From: Staphylococcus lugdunensis
Lineage (GTDB): Bacteria; Bacillota; Bacilli; Staphylococcales; Staphylococcaceae
Direction of reading: 5' to 3'
Length of the DNA: 64,000 nucleotides
NCBI RefSeq assembly: GCF_002901705.1
Contig: NZ_PPPV01000012.1
Location: 136,881-200,880, forward strand
Part shown: positions 29,601-39,452 of the stretch, piece by piece
Layout of the letters: every line of letters begins with the position of its first letter
Position numbering within the stretch: position 1 is the first letter of the stretch
Notes under the pieces: model-generated
Seen by the model: the letters and a program-made list of their open reading frames with translations, nothing else
Database searches by the model: none
What the model was told of the DNA's origin: nothing
Position numbers and translations under genes: made by a program

Positions 29601-29798
29601 ATTGTATTGCGCCATATCAATGATAAACAACGATTAAAACAACAGTTACAAACTGAGAAATCTTTTAAAAGTATTGATGTGAACTATTTTGATGAAACTA
29701 CGAAACAAATGCAAAATGTTGGCTACATTGAGCGTGAACAAGGTAAAATCGAACAGCTTATAGATAACTATAAGCCAGAAGACATAAGAATTATATAA
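26604..29798 (+). CDS. dnaE: DNA polymerase III alpha subunit DnaE
   Basis: A 1064-residue replicative polymerase, in Firmicutes the partner of PolC that extends lagging-strand RNA primers. Order: PHP domain (about 1-230; start MVVHLNIHTSYDLL), palm with the catalytic aspartates D347 and D349 in PDIDIDFED, GPGRGSSAGSLVSY upstream of it, fingers, a helix-hairpin region and a C-terminal OB domain. TTG 26604 is chosen: AAAGGAG is 8 bases upstream and the family begins MVxxLNIHT. PolC motifs are absent, as expected. From memory this DnaE is noticeably diverged from that of S. aureus. It ends the nrnA operon. Confidence 0.96.
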   Translation: MVVHLNIHTSYDLLNSSLKIEDVVAKASKQGYTALAITDTNVLYGYPKFYDACVSANIKPIFGMTVYITDGLSSVEAVLYALNNEGLTAMYQLSSAIKMKDKSLVPFEWITKYQSNIAIVFKQVEQKHGHILEKFLNDEFIYVNSDSKNDFGLPRVWLRTARYLNDNDADTIAALQAIKLNEKLDLVNEMDNLNEHFLEASELDELTVSQEEWAQTQALAEKCNAEIQYHQSLLPQFKTPDNSSSKAYLWKQLVQRLKTLQLNQKNYIDRLNHEFKIITNMGFEDYFLIVSDLIHYAKTHDVMVGPGRGSSAGSLVSYLLGITTIDPIKYNLLFERFLNPERVTMPDIDIDFEDTRRERVIEYVQQKYGEYHVSGIVTFGHLLARAVARDVGRIMGFDEITLAEISKIIPHQLGITLNQAYDNDKFKDFVHRNYRHEKWFELCKKLEGLPRHTSTHAAGIIINDQPLFNFVPLTIGDTGLLTQWTMTEAERLGLLKIDFLGLRNLSIIHQIVTQVKYDLNVEIDIEAIPFDDPKVFALLSQGETTGIFQLESEGVRHVLQRLKPQHFEDIVAVTSLYRPGPMEEIPTYITRRHEPSKVAYLHPDLEPILKSTYGVIIYQEQIMQIASRFAGFSYGEADILRRAMSKKNRAVLENERQHFVEGAQRNGYEEQISKQIFDLILKFADYGFPRAHAVSYSKIAYIMSYLKVHYPHYFYANILSNVVGNEQKTAAIIEEAKIQGIAILPPHINHSHWFYKATPQGIYLSLGAIKGVGYQSVKTIVNNRKEQGNFKSFKDFSKRIPKRIKTRKLLESLILVGAFDSLGHNRATSLQMIDEAVDDITHVGLDIFDIAGMTPKDEIEEQEELNDLQLSTYEKEYLGFYISKHPVEKMFHRKQFLGIYTLANAANHQPILVQFDQIKQIRTKKGQQMAFVVVNDGIKVIDGVIFPEQYRQYGNQIQENEMYIVSGKFEQRNQKQQLVIQQITYLEDYQQHKISHAKQIVLRHINDKQRLKQQLQTEKSFKSIDVNYFDETTKQMQNVGYIEREQGKIEQLIDNYKPEDIRII

Positions 29799-29823
29799 CT
29801 TTTAACAAACATTAAATTATGAT

Positions 29824-29873
29824 ATAGTAAACTGATGATTAAATGTAAACAATCATGAGTTTACTATTTTTAT
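29824..29873 (+). terminator. Terminator after dnaE
   Basis: ATAGTAAACT (29824-29833) with AGTTTACTAT (29858-29867), and an inner ATGATT/AATCAT stem, followed by T residues. Confidence 0.8.
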
Positions 29874-30002
29874 ATACATAAAATGATGGTTAGAATTATG
29901 ATTTGTTTCTATACGTAAGAAGAGGTCGAGTGTTTGATTAATCGTGGTTTTGTCTCAACATCTTCATTATAAGTATCCAAAAAATGAATAGGGGTTGATG
30001 TA

Positions 30003-31232
30003 ATGTCTTTAAGAGATGACGCTTTACAGATGCATAAAGAAAATCAAGGTAAATTGCAAGTTACACCCAACGTTAAAGTAACGAATAAAAAAGAATTAAG
30101 CTTAGCTTATTCTCCAGGTGTTGCTGAACCTTGTAAAGAAATACACGAAGATCCTAGAACGGTTTATGATTATACTATTAAGAGAAATACTGTAGCAGTG
30201 GTTACAGATGGTACAGCTGTATTAGGACTAGGTAATATAGGAGCAGCTGCGAGCATTCCTGTTATGGAAGGCAAAGCGGTACTATTTAAAAGTTTTGCAG
30301 GTATTAATGGTGTACCAATTGCTTTAGATACTACTGACACTGAAGAAATAATCCAAACAGTCAAATTAATCTCACCGAACTATGGAGGCATTAATTTAGA
30401 AGATATATCAGCTCCACGTTGTTTTGAAATTGAAGAGCGCTTAAAGAAAGAAACCAATATACCTGTATTCCATGATGATCAACACGGTACTGCTATCGTT
30501 ACTCTGGCTGGACTTATAAATGCATTAAGAATTGTAGACAAGCCACTATCTGATATTAAAATAGTATTAAATGGTGCTGGCGCAGCTGGCATTGCTATTT
30601 GTAAATTATTGGATGCATATGGCGTACGTCATATGATTATGTGTGATTCTAAAGGTGCAATATATGAAGATCGACCATATGGAATGAATGAAACAAAATC
30701 ATTTGTTGCTAAATTTACAAATAAAGATAAAATAGAAGGAAGCTTACAAGATGTTATTAAAGAGGCAGATGTTTTTATAGGTGTATCAATTGCCGATTTA
30801 TTAACTAAGGAAATGGTACAATCAATGTCTAAAGATGCCATAATTTTTGCTATGGCTAATCCCAATCCTGAGATTAAACCGGAAGATGCCAAAGAAGCAG
30901 GAGCAAAGGTTATTGGTACAGGTCGGTCGGATTTTCCAAATCAAATCAATAATGTACTTGCTTTTCCTGGAATATTCCGTGGCGCATTAGAAGTTGAAGC
31001 AACGCATATAAATGAAGAAATGAAAAAAGCTGCAGTAGAAGCAATTGCGAATCTTATTCAACCGGATGAATTAAGACCTGATTATTGTATTCCTGATCCA
31101 TTTGATAAGCGTGTAGCACCATCTGTTGCTAGAGAAGTTGCAAGAGCTGCAATGGAAACTGGTGTAGCTCGAATTGAAGTTGAACCACAAGCAATTTATG
31201 ATAAAACGATGAAACTAACAGATATACAATAA
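30003..31232 (+). CDS. NAD(P)-dependent malic enzyme
   Basis: A 409-residue enzyme decarboxylating malate to pyruvate. The small malic type is indicated by length, the N-terminal SLAYSPGVAEPCKEI, the PVFHDDQHGTAIV metal site and the Rossmann loop VLNGAGAAGIAI near 180. There is no C-terminal phosphotransacetylase-like domain. ATG 30003 follows a weak AGGGG site at 10 bases. It precedes accDA with an 88-base gap, suggesting supply of pyruvate/NADPH for fatty acid synthesis, which is inference. Cofactor preference cannot be read. Confidence 0.92.
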   Translation: MSLRDDALQMHKENQGKLQVTPNVKVTNKKELSLAYSPGVAEPCKEIHEDPRTVYDYTIKRNTVAVVTDGTAVLGLGNIGAAASIPVMEGKAVLFKSFAGINGVPIALDTTDTEEIIQTVKLISPNYGGINLEDISAPRCFEIEERLKKETNIPVFHDDQHGTAIVTLAGLINALRIVDKPLSDIKIVLNGAGAAGIAICKLLDAYGVRHMIMCDSKGAIYEDRPYGMNETKSFVAKFTNKDKIEGSLQDVIKEADVFIGVSIADLLTKEMVQSMSKDAIIFAMANPNPEIKPEDAKEAGAKVIGTGRSDFPNQINNVLAFPGIFRGALEVEATHINEEMKKAAVEAIANLIQPDELRPDYCIPDPFDKRVAPSVAREVARAAMETGVARIEVEPQAIYDKTMKLTDIQ

Positions 31233-31320
31233 GCAAGTAAACATAAGATATTAAAGATATATCAGATAACTTTAAATATAATATAGTGCTTTAGATGTTT
31301 AGTGACGTGGAGGTTTATGC

Positions 31321-32178
31321 ATGTTTAAAGATTTTTTTAACAGAAGTAGTAAGAAAAAGAAATATTTAACAGTACAGGATTCCAAGCAAAATGATGTGCC
31401 AGCGGGTATTATGACCAAGTGTCCTAAATGTAAAAAGATTATGTATACAAAAGAACTAGCGGAAAATTTAAATGTCTGTTTCAATTGTGACCATCACATT
31501 GCTTTGACAGCTTATAAACGTATTGAAGCTGTCTCTGATGAAGGTAGTTTTCAAGAATTTGATAAAGGCATGACATCAGCAAATCCTTTAGATTTTCCAG
31601 GTTACGAAGAAAAAATTGAAAAAGATCAACAAAAGACAGATTTACAGGAAGCAGTTGTCACTGGCATTGCAACATTAGAAAATCTACCATTTGGTATTGC
31701 TGTAATGGATTCAAGGTTTCGTATGGGGAGTATGGGATCGGTAGTAGGTGAAAAAATATGTCGCATTATTGATTATTGTACTGAACATCGATTACCTTTT
31801 ATCTTATTCTCTGCAAGTGGTGGAGCAAGGATGCAAGAGGGTATTATTTCTTTAATGCAAATGGGTAAAACAAGCGTATCATTAAAACGTCATTCTGACG
31901 CAGGTTTACTCTATATTTCATATTTAACTCATCCCACAACAGGTGGGGTTTCCGCAAGTTTTGCTTCGGTTGGTGATATCAACTTGAGTGAGCCAAAAGC
32001 ATTAATCGGATTTGCAGGGCGACGTGTTATCGAACAAACAATTAATGAAAAATTACCTGAAGATTTTCAAACGGCTGAGTTTTTATTAGAACATGGACAA
32101 CTTGATAAAGTCGTTCATCGTAAAGACATGAAAGAAACATTAGCCCAAATCTTAAAAATGCATCAAGAGGTGAATTAG
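31321..32178 (+). CDS. accD: Acetyl-CoA carboxylase carboxyltransferase beta subunit
   Basis: A 285-residue subunit that, with AccA, moves CO2 from carboxybiotin to acetyl-CoA to form malonyl-CoA. The zinc ribbon C34, C37, C53, C56 (KCPKCKKI and VCFNCDHH) precedes a crotonase-fold carboxyltransferase domain with [14 protein letters not shown] 31321 follows GGAGG. accA begins two bases after its stop, so the two subunits are made from one transcript. Confidence 0.97.
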   Translation: MFKDFFNRSSKKKKYLTVQDSKQNDVPAGIMTKCPKCKKIMYTKELAENLNVCFNCDHHIALTAYKRIEAVSDEGSFQEFDKGMTSANPLDFPGYEEKIEKDQQKTDLQEAVVTGIATLENLPFGIAVMDSRFRMGSMGSVVGEKICRIIDYCTEHRLPFILFSASGGARMQEGIISLMQMGKTSVSLKRHSDAGLLYISYLTHPTTGGVSASFASVGDINLSEPKALIGFAGRRVIEQTINEKLPEDFQTAEFLLEHGQLDKVVHRKDMKETLAQILKMHQEVN

Positions 32179-32179
32179 G

Positions 32180-33124
32180 ATGCTTGACTTTGAAAAACCG
32201 CTATATGATATAAAGAACAAAATTGAATCATTAAAAGAATCTCAACAAAAAAATGATGTGGATTTACAAGATGAAATTGATTTATTAGAGGCTTCATTAA
32301 AAAGAGAAACTAAAAAGATTTATACAAATTTGAAACCTTGGGATCGAGTTCAAATTGCTCGTTTACAAGAGAGACCTACTTTATTGGATTATATTCCACA
32401 TATCTTTGATGCATTTATAGAATTTCACGGTGATCGAAACTTTCGTGATGATCCTGCTATGGTAGGAGGCATTGCGTACTTAAATGAAATGCCAGTAACT
32501 GTGATTGGTCAACAACGCGGTAAAGATACGAAAGATAATATTTATCGTAATTTTGGAATGGCTCACCCAGAAGGTTATCGCAAAGCGTTACGATTAATGA
32601 AACAGGCTGAGAAATTTAATCGTCCTATCTTTACATTTATTGATACGAAAGGTGCTTATCCAGGAAAGGCAGCAGAAGAACGTGGGCAAAGTGAATCTAT
32701 AGCGAAAAATTTAATCGAAATGGCATCATTAACAGTCCCTGTCATTGCTATTGTTATAGGTGAAGGTGGTAGCGGTGGTGCATTAGGAATTGGTGTTGCC
32801 AATCGCATTTTAATGCTGGAAAATAGTACATATTCTGTAATATCACCAGAAGGCGCTGCAGCATTACTTTGGAAAGATAGTAGTTTAGCTAAGATGGCAG
32901 CTGAAACGATGAAAATTACCGCTAATGATTTATTACAATTAAAGATTATTGATAATGTTATTGAAGAACCTTTAGGTGGTGCACATAGAGATATTGAGAT
33001 TCAAGCACAACATATTAAAGCGGCATTTGAAAACGAACTTGCTGAATTGTCAAAATTAAATAAAAAACAATTAGCAGAAGACCGATATAATAAATTCAGA
33101 CATATTGGTTCATTTGTTGATTAA
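32180..33124 (+). CDS. accA: Acetyl-CoA carboxylase carboxyltransferase alpha subunit
   Basis: A 314-residue partner of AccD. The family blocks are [16 protein letters not shown] (near 95), [39 protein letters not shown] and [12 protein letters not shown], which shape the carboxybiotin and acyl-CoA sites. ATG 32180 uses AGAGGTG within the end of accD. A strong hairpin follows the gene. Confidence 0.97.
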   Translation: MLDFEKPLYDIKNKIESLKESQQKNDVDLQDEIDLLEASLKRETKKIYTNLKPWDRVQIARLQERPTLLDYIPHIFDAFIEFHGDRNFRDDPAMVGGIAYLNEMPVTVIGQQRGKDTKDNIYRNFGMAHPEGYRKALRLMKQAEKFNRPIFTFIDTKGAYPGKAAEERGQSESIAKNLIEMASLTVPVIAIVIGEGGSGGALGIGVANRILMLENSTYSVISPEGAAALLWKDSSLAKMAAETMKITANDLLQLKIIDNVIEEPLGGAHRDIEIQAQHIKAAFENELAELSKLNKKQLAEDRYNKFRHIGSFVD

Positions 33125-33132
33125 TTAAGTGT

Positions 33133-33167
33133 AAAAGAGTGAAATGGTTACCATTTCACTCTTTTAA
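33133..33167 (+). terminator. Terminator after accA
   Basis: AAAAGAGTGAAATGG (33133-33147) and CCATTTCACTCTTTT (33151-33165), a perfect 15-bp stem. Confidence 0.88.
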
Positions 33168-33181
33168 TATAAACTTAACAA

Positions 33182-33195
33182 TTAAAACGTTTACA
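33182..33195 (+). promoter_or_regulatory. cre-like site upstream of pfkA
   Basis: TTAAAACGTTTACA fits TGNAARCGNWWWCA at all but the second base. It lies about 90 bases before pfkA, where CcpA activation of glycolytic genes would be plausible. Confidence 0.35.
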
Positions 33196-33286
33196 TCAAT
33201 AAACCTTAATAATATTGATGGAATGACCCCAAAAAGTGTGGTAATTTAGAGTTAAAGAGAAATCTAGTTAAGAAAGGTATGTCGTC

Positions 33287-34255
33287 ATGAAAAAAATTGC
33301 AGTATTAACTAGCGGTGGTGACTCACCAGGTATGAACGCTGCAGTAAGAGCAGTTGTTCGTACAGCGATTTACAACAACATCGAGGTTTATGGCATTTAT
33401 CAAGGTTACCAAGGTTTACTAGATGATAATATCCATAAATTAGAACTTGGCTCTGTAGGGGATACCATACAACGTGGAGGTACATTTTTATACTCAGCGA
33501 GATGTCCTCAATTTAAAGAAGCAGAGCATCGTAAAGTTGGGATAGATAATCTTCGAAAGAGAGGGATTGAAGGTCTGGTTGTCGTTGGTGGCGATGGTAG
33601 TTATCGAGGCGCACAACGTATTAGCGAAGAATGTCCTGAAATTCAAACTATAGGTGTTCCAGGTACGATTGATAACGATATTAATGGTACTGATTTTACA
33701 ATCGGTTTTGACACAGCATTAAATACAATCATTGAATGTGTCGATAAAATAAGGGATACAGCTTCTAGCCATGCTCGAACATTTATTGTAGAAGTAATGG
33801 GACGTGATTGTGGAGATCTAGCTTTGTGGGCTGGTCTATCAGTAGGTGCCGAAACGATTATGGTGCCAGAAGTTAAAACAGAAATTAAAGACGTTGCCGA
33901 AAAAATAGAGAGTGGTATTAAACGTGGTAAGAAACATTCAATTGTAATGGTTGCTGAAGGTTGTATGAGTGGCCAAGAATGTGCGGATGAATTAATGAAA
34001 TATATAAACGTTGACACACGTGTTTCAGTATTAGGTCACATTCAACGTGGTGGAAGCCCTTCAGGCACTGACCGTGTACTCGCATCAAGGTTAGGCGGTC
34101 ATGCAGTTGATTTGTTAATTCAAGGTAAATCTGGTCTTGGCGTAGGTATTACGCATAACCAACTTACAGCTACGCCATTCGATGAGATTTTCAAAATTTC
34201 AGATCATAAATTTAACAATGATATTTATGAACTAGCTAAAAAGCTATCTATTTAA
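33287..34255 (+). CDS. pfkA: 6-phosphofructokinase
   Basis: A 322-residue glycolytic enzyme making fructose-1,6-bisphosphate. Family blocks: [19 protein letters not shown] (start), GGDGSYRGA (about 103-111), and the catalytic [12 protein letters not shown] with the aspartate near 128. Length matches ATP-dependent bacterial PfkA. ATG 33287 follows GAAAGG. It is followed by pyk after 17 bases; together they form the pfkA-pyk operon found in most Firmicutes. Confidence 0.98.
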   Translation: MKKIAVLTSGGDSPGMNAAVRAVVRTAIYNNIEVYGIYQGYQGLLDDNIHKLELGSVGDTIQRGGTFLYSARCPQFKEAEHRKVGIDNLRKRGIEGLVVVGGDGSYRGAQRISEECPEIQTIGVPGTIDNDINGTDFTIGFDTALNTIIECVDKIRDTASSHARTFIVEVMGRDCGDLALWAGLSVGAETIMVPEVKTEIKDVAEKIESGIKRGKKHSIVMVAEGCMSGQECADELMKYINVDTRVSVLGHIQRGGSPSGTDRVLASRLGGHAVDLLIQGKSGLGVGITHNQLTATPFDEIFKISDHKFNNDIYELAKKLSI

Positions 34256-34272
34256 TTTAGGAGGCAATTAGA

Positions 34273-36033
34273 ATGAGAAAGACTAAAATAGTATGTACAA
34301 TAGGACCTGCATCTGAATCAGAAGAAATGTTAGAAAAATTAATGAAAGCTGGCATGAATGTTGCCCGTTTGAATTTTTCTCATGGCAGTCATGAAGAACA
34401 TAAAGCACGAATTGATACGATTCGAAAAGTAGCGAAAAAACTTGGGAAAACAATTGGAATCTTACTTGATACTAAGGGTCCTGAAATTCGTACTCATGAC
34501 ATGAAAGATGGCCTAATTATGTTAGAAAAAGGCAAAGAAGTTATTGTGAGTATGACTCAAGTAGAAGGAACACCAGAAAAATTTTCAGTAACTTATGAAA
34601 ATTTAATTAATGATGTTCAAGTAGGTTCATACATTTTATTAGACGATGGCTTAGTTGAACTTGAAGTTAAGGAAATAGATAAAGCTAACGGCGAAGTTAG
34701 ATGTGAAATTTTAAATACAGGTGAATTAAAAAATAAAAAAGGTGTCAATCTCCCTGGTGTCGGAGTAAACTTACCTGGTATTACAGATAAAGATGCAGAT
34801 GATATTTTATTTGGAATTAAAGAAGATGTCGATTATATCGCTGCAAGTTTTGTTCGACGTCCAAGCGATGTTTTAGATATTCGTGAAATTTTAGAAAGAG
34901 AAAACAATCATAATATTACCATCTTCCCTAAAATTGAAAACCAAGAAGGTATTGACAATATTGAAGAAATATTAGAAGTATCTGACGGATTAATGGTAGC
35001 ACGTGGAGACATGGGTGTTGAAATTCCACCAGAATCTGTACCAATTGTTCAAAAAGATTTAATTAGAAAATGTAATAAATTAGGAAAACCTGTTATTACT
35101 GCTACGCAAATGTTAGACTCTATGCAACGTAATCCACGTGCAACTCGTGCTGAAGCAAGTGACGTAGCTAATGCCATTTATGATGGAACGGATGCCGTAA
35201 TGTTATCAGGTGAAACAGCTGCTGGTTTATACCCAGAAGAAGCAGTGAAAACAATGAGAAATATTGCTGTATCTGCTGAAGCTGCGCAAGACTACAAAAA
35301 ATTATTATCAGATCGTACAAAACTAGTTGAAACATCATTTGTTAACGCGATTGGGGTTTCTGTAGCACATACAGCTCTTAATTTAAACGTTAAAGCTATC
35401 GTTGCAGCTACTGAAAGTGGTTCGACTGCAGTAACAATTTCTAAATATCGACCACATTCAGATATCATTGCTGTTACACCAAGTGCACATACAGCTCGCC
35501 AATTAGCACTTGTTTGGGGTGCATATCCAGTTATTAAAAAAGGTCGTAAAACCACTGATGATTTATTAAATAACTCTGTCGCAACTGCTGTTGAAACAGG
35601 ACGCGTAACAAATGGGGATTTAATCATTATTACTGCTGGTGTTCCAACTGGTGAAAAAGGTACAACTAATATGATGAAGTTACATCTTGTTGGTGATGAA
35701 ATTGCAAAAGGTCAAGGTGTTGGCCGTGAATCAGTTGTAGGTCAATCTGTTGTTGCAGATGATGCCAGCGATTTAGAAGGAAAAGACTTAAGCAATTCAA
35801 TTATTATTACTACTTCAGTTGACGAAACTTTAGTACCATACATTGAAAAAGCAGCCGGCTTAATCACTGAAGAAAACGGTATTACTTCTCCAAGTGCTAT
35901 TGTTGGTTTAGAAAAAGGCATTCCAACGATTGTTGGCGTAGAACATGCTACTAAAGAAATTAAAGATGGTATATTAATTACAGTTGATGCTGCACAAGGA
36001 AAAATCTTTGAAGGCTATGCAAACGTACTTTAA
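34273..36033 (+). CDS. pyk: Pyruvate kinase with C-terminal PEP-utilising domain
   Basis: A 586-residue enzyme making pyruvate and ATP from phosphoenolpyruvate. The barrel begins with [11 protein letters not shown], holds FSHGSHEEH and the signature [13 protein letters not shown], and the regulatory domain follows to about 473. An extra domain of about 110 residues at the C-terminus (about 475-586, ending [11 protein letters not shown]), homologous to the PEP-utilising mobile domain, is typical of Bacillus and Staphylococcus. ATG 34273 follows AGGAGG. Confidence 0.98.
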   Translation: MRKTKIVCTIGPASESEEMLEKLMKAGMNVARLNFSHGSHEEHKARIDTIRKVAKKLGKTIGILLDTKGPEIRTHDMKDGLIMLEKGKEVIVSMTQVEGTPEKFSVTYENLINDVQVGSYILLDDGLVELEVKEIDKANGEVRCEILNTGELKNKKGVNLPGVGVNLPGITDKDADDILFGIKEDVDYIAASFVRRPSDVLDIREILERENNHNITIFPKIENQEGIDNIEEILEVSDGLMVARGDMGVEIPPESVPIVQKDLIRKCNKLGKPVITATQMLDSMQRNPRATRAEASDVANAIYDGTDAVMLSGETAAGLYPEEAVKTMRNIAVSAEAAQDYKKLLSDRTKLVETSFVNAIGVSVAHTALNLNVKAIVAATESGSTAVTISKYRPHSDIIAVTPSAHTARQLALVWGAYPVIKKGRKTTDDLLNNSVATAVETGRVTNGDLIIITAGVPTGEKGTTNMMKLHLVGDEIAKGQGVGRESVVGQSVVADDASDLEGKDLSNSIIITTSVDETLVPYIEKAAGLITEENGITSPSAIVGLEKGIPTIVGVEHATKEIKDGILITVDAAQGKIFEGYANVL

Positions 36034-36049
36034 TAACTTAAACATTAAA

Positions 36050-36205
36050 TAGTAATAGAGTCTGGGATATAATTATATTTTAGACTATGGACTATATATT
36101 GGCAGTAATTGACTGGGTTGAAAATACGCTTATACCAAGCTTTTTTCAATCCTAGTCAACCTTGCCGGGGCGGGACGATGAATTCAGTCCCGCTCCTTTT
36201 TTACA
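36050..36205. repeat. Composite intergenic repeat, copy 1 (after pyk)
   Basis: A sequence of about 150 bases begins near TCTGGGATATAA and contains TTGGCAGTAATTGACTGG, a long imperfect stem (GACTGGGTTGAAAA with TTTCAATCCTAGTC), then CTTGCCGGGGCGGGAC and a GCGGGA/TCCCGC stem. Nearly the same sequence lies at 43497-43650 before polA. The unusually G/C-rich core stands out in this AT-rich genome. From memory, a relative occurs many times in S. aureus. No coding potential. Confidence 0.75.
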
Positions 36206-36246
36206 ATAAATAGAGCATGATAGAGATAAATAGTATAAGAAATAAC

Positions 36247-36478
36247 GGGCTGAGATATAAATGTCTTTAACAAGCTGAAGACGGGGTGCCAATAAAGAGA
36301 AATGCAAAAAACATTTTATCAAGCAAAGCAAGGTGGGGTGGTCCCCAACAAAGAAAATACGAAAAAAATTTCACCAAGCAAAATAATAATATGAAATATT
36401 GAATATTAAAAAAGCATAAAGATGATTTTTAATTTCCAATCATCTTTATGCTTTTATTTTGGGATTTACATCCCAATC
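36247..36478. repeat. GGGACAT-type element with an 18-bp internal hairpin
   Basis: A diverged left end (GGGCTGAGATATAAATG, about 36247-36263) and a right end (GGGATTTACATCCCA, 36461-36475) enclose a perfect 18-bp stem, 36410-36427 with 36438-36455. The middle contains TGGGGTGGTCCCCAAC, related to the GGGGTGGCTGAAGCTGTCCCC core of the element at 5195-5450. No ORF. It separates pyk from the convergent permease gene. Confidence 0.65.
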
Positions 36479-36581
36479 TGTCCATAATTGAGATTTAAAT
36501 AACCGAATCCTAGCTGCAAATTAACATTTAAGTTGTTTTTAAATGTTAAATAACTTATTTACAAATCTTTATATTTGGTTA

Positions 36582-37940
36582 TTATTTAGTTTTCTTCGCC
36601 ATTTGTTTATATCTATAATACATAAGTCCTAAAATAATAAACCAAACGGGCGTAAAGTAAATCGCTCTTCTTGTTTCAACATTTACAAATAGCAATGCAA
36701 AAACAAAAACAAAGAACAATAGAATGATATATCCCATGTATTTGCCGCCTGGTAATTTATATGTCGACTGTTTATGTAGCTCTGGATTTCTTCTACTATA
36801 ATTAATATATGCCCAGAGAATAAGTCCCCAAACTACAAGAAATAATACAGTTGAAATAGTCGTAACATACGTGAATACTAAAGTTGCATCTGGGAAAATA
36901 TAGTTCAATAGTGCTGCAACTAATAAAAATACAGATGAACCAATAATAGCAATATGTGGCACACCTTGTTTATTAGTACTTCTAAAAATAGGTGGTGCTT
37001 GTTGTTGATCGGCAAGTCCAAATAACATACGACTATTTGAGAAAATACCACTATTACAAGATGACGCAGCAGCTGTTAGAACAACAAAATTAATGAGTCC
37101 TGCAGCGAATGGTATACCGATTAACGCGAATAGTCTAACAAATGGACTATCGTCAGGACTAACTTTATCCCAAGGTATAATTGACATAATAACTGCTAAT
37201 GCACCGACGTAAAAGACTAAAATACGTAATGGTACAGAGTTGATTGCTTTAGGTATAGTTTTTTGTGGATCTTTTGTTTCACCGGCTGTAACACCAATCA
37301 TTTCGATACCTACGAAAGAGAACAATGCCATTTGGAATGACATAAAGAATCCAGATGCACCTTTCGGAAAAATACCGTTTTGATATAAGTTAGCAAAACT
37401 AGCAGATCCAAATTGCGTTTTGTAAGCCATAAGTATCATCACTAGACCAACGACAATTAACCCGACAATTGTTGCAATTTTAATAATGGCAAACCAAAAT
37501 TCTAATTCACCAAATAATCTTGCACTCAAAAGATTGAACGTCATTAATATGAGTACACAGAAAAGTGCACTGACCCAGTTTGGAATTTGCGGAAACCAAA
37601 AACTTACGTATTTTGCTACCGCAGTTACTTCAGCCATCCCCGTAATAATCCAACAGAACCAATAAGTCCAACCAGTCACGAAACCAGCGAAAGGTCCAAT
37701 ATATTTATTAGTTACATCAGCAAAAGACTTAAATTCAGTATTTTGAATAATAATTTCCCCTAAGCCTCTCATAAACATGAATAACATAAATCCAATGAGG
37801 ATGTACGTTAATAAGATGGATGGACCTGTCATTGCAATCGTTTGTCCGGCACCTAAGAATAATCCAGTACCAATTGCACCACCAATGGCGATTAATTGCA
37901 CGTGACGGTTACTCAATTCTCTTTGTAATTTATCCTCCAT
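36582..37940 (-). CDS. Amino acid permease (D-serine/D-alanine/glycine type)
   Basis: A 452-residue member of the APC amino acid:proton symporter family with about twelve membrane helices. The family signature NRHVQLIAIGGAIGTGLFLGAG opens the protein, and FVGIEMIGVTAGETKDPQKTIPKAI is the conserved helix 6 region. Best resemblance is to AapA/CycA (D-alanine, D-serine, glycine), judged from the N-terminus and PSILLTYILIG. ATG 37940 follows AGGGAG. It is divergent from citZ. A weak AT-rich stem (36521-36549) lies after its stop. Confidence 0.87.
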   Translation of the reverse strand: MEDKLQRELSNRHVQLIAIGGAIGTGLFLGAGQTIAMTGPSILLTYILIGFMLFMFMRGLGEIIIQNTEFKSFADVTNKYIGPFAGFVTGWTYWFCWIITGMAEVTAVAKYVSFWFPQIPNWVSALFCVLILMTFNLLSARLFGELEFWFAIIKIATIVGLIVVGLVMILMAYKTQFGSASFANLYQNGIFPKGASGFFMSFQMALFSFVGIEMIGVTAGETKDPQKTIPKAINSVPLRILVFYVGALAVIMSIIPWDKVSPDDSPFVRLFALIGIPFAAGLINFVVLTAAASSCNSGIFSNSRMLFGLADQQQAPPIFRSTNKQGVPHIAIIGSSVFLLVAALLNYIFPDATLVFTYVTTISTVLFLVVWGLILWAYINYSRRNPELHKQSTYKLPGGKYMGYIILLFFVFVFALLFVNVETRRAIYFTPVWFIILGLMYYRYKQMAKKTK

Positions 37941-37970
37941 AAGACAACTCCCTTACATTTAGATATTATT

Positions 37971-37999
37971 ATTATGCACTTATAAACTTCATTCGACAA
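37971..37999 (-). promoter_or_regulatory. Probable promoter of the amino acid permease gene
   Basis: On the minus strand TTGTCG (37999-37994), 17 bases, CATAAT (37976-37971). Confidence 0.55.
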
Positions 38000-38181
38000 T
38001 TATTTTTCATAAATTTTATAAAATTTTCCTTAAAATCGTGTTAACAAATTGTTATCAAATATAATAAAAAATTGAAATATTCAATAAAATCAGACTAATG
38101 AACAACATAAATTTGTATAGAATTGTTATAACAGCGCTGATTTTGGGGTATAAGAGTATTAATAGTTTGTTAACTATTATC

Positions 38182-38195
38182 TTTACACGTTTACA
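38182..38195 (+). promoter_or_regulatory. cre-like site upstream of citZ
   Basis: TTTACACGTTTACA matches the cre pattern at 12 of 14 positions and sits about 17 bases before the citZ -35, where CcpA could repress. The rest of this 346-base gap (37941-38286) holds the two promoters and a 7-bp palindrome, AATAGTT/AACTATT near 38161-38178. Confidence 0.4.
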
Positions 38196-38212
38196 TGTAT
38201 AAAGAATAAGCG

Positions 38213-38241
38213 TTCACAAATGAAAATTGATTAGCTATAAT
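38213..38241 (+). promoter_or_regulatory. Promoter of citZ
   Basis: TTCACA (38213-38218), 17-base spacer, TATAAT (38236-38241), 45 bases before the ATG. Confidence 0.75.
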
Positions 38242-38286
38242 ATTAGTTGAAAGCCATTATAAAAGAAAAGAAAAGGGGAATTTCAT

Positions 38287-39405
38287 ATGGCAGAATTAAA
38301 AAAGGGTTTAGAAGGGGTTATTGCAGCTGAAACAAAAATCAGCTCAATTATTGGAAGTCAATTAACTTATGCAGGATACGATATTGATGATTTAGCAGAA
38401 AATGCTGAATTTGAAGAAATCGTCTTTTTATTAAAAAATTATCGTTTACCAACTGAAGAGGAATTGGCAGATTTAAAGAAGAAATTAAACTATTATATGA
38501 CATTAAATCCTCGAGTTTATAAACATTTTGAGGAATATGTAACTGATAATGTTCATCCTATGACAGCTTTACGTACATCAGTTTCATACATTGCACATTT
38601 TGATCCGAATGCTGAAGGAGAAAGTGAAGAAAAAATTCTTGAAAGATCTATACGTATTCAAGCAAAAGTAGCATCATTAGTGACAGCATTCGCTCGAGTA
38701 AGAGACGGTAAAGAACCGCTTAAACCGAAAGCAGAATTAAATTATGCGGGGAATTTTTTATATATGCTACGAGGAGAGTTACCTACAGATATTGAAGTTG
38801 AGGCGTTTAATAAAGCGTTAGTTTTACATGCGGATCACGAATTAAATGCATCTGCATTTACAGCTCGCTGTGCAGTTTCTTCTTTATCAGATATGTACTC
38901 TGGTATTGTAGCAGCCGTTGGTTCTTTAAAAGGGCCTTTGCATGGTGGAGCGAACGAACGAGTAATGAACATGTTATCTGAAGTAAAGTCTGTAGACCAG
39001 GTTGACGATTATTTAGATGAAAAATTTGCAAATAAGGAAAAAATAATGGGATTTGGCCATCGTGTATATAAAGAAGGCGACCCACGTGCGAAATATCTCA
39101 GAGAAATGAGCCGAAAAATCACTTCAGAAACTGGAAGAAGTGAATTATATGATATTTCAATTGCTATTGAAAAACGAATGAAGGAAGAAAAAGGGCTTAT
39201 TCCTAATGTCGATTTCTTTAGTGCTACTGTTTATCATAGTATGGATATCCCACATGATTTATTTACGCCAATATTTGCTGTCAGCCGTACAGCTGGATGG
39301 ACAGCCCATATTTTAGAACAATATAGAGATAATCGTATTATGAGACCGCGAGCTAAATATATTGGTGAGAAAGATCGAAAATATATCCCTATTGAAGAAA
39401 GATAG
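38287..39405 (+). CDS. citZ: Citrate synthase
   Basis: A 372-residue enzyme condensing acetyl-CoA with oxaloacetate. Catalytic residues sit in GPLHGGANERV (histidine), MGFGHRVYKEGDPRA (histidine) and VDFFSATVYHSMDIP (aspartate). The size fits the dimeric Gram-positive form. ATG 38287 follows AAGGGG. isocitrate dehydrogenase follows after 47 bases with a new ribosome site, the usual citZ-icd operon; no malate dehydrogenase gene follows, unlike Bacillus. Confidence 0.97.
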   Translation: MAELKKGLEGVIAAETKISSIIGSQLTYAGYDIDDLAENAEFEEIVFLLKNYRLPTEEELADLKKKLNYYMTLNPRVYKHFEEYVTDNVHPMTALRTSVSYIAHFDPNAEGESEEKILERSIRIQAKVASLVTAFARVRDGKEPLKPKAELNYAGNFLYMLRGELPTDIEVEAFNKALVLHADHELNASAFTARCAVSSLSDMYSGIVAAVGSLKGPLHGGANERVMNMLSEVKSVDQVDDYLDEKFANKEKIMGFGHRVYKEGDPRAKYLREMSRKITSETGRSELYDISIAIEKRMKEEKGLIPNVDFFSATVYHSMDIPHDLFTPIFAVSRTAGWTAHILEQYRDNRIMRPRAKYIGEKDRKYIPIEER

Positions 39406-39452
39406 CAGTTAATTAATTACTAATGTGAATTTTTATAATGGAGGTTCAAATT

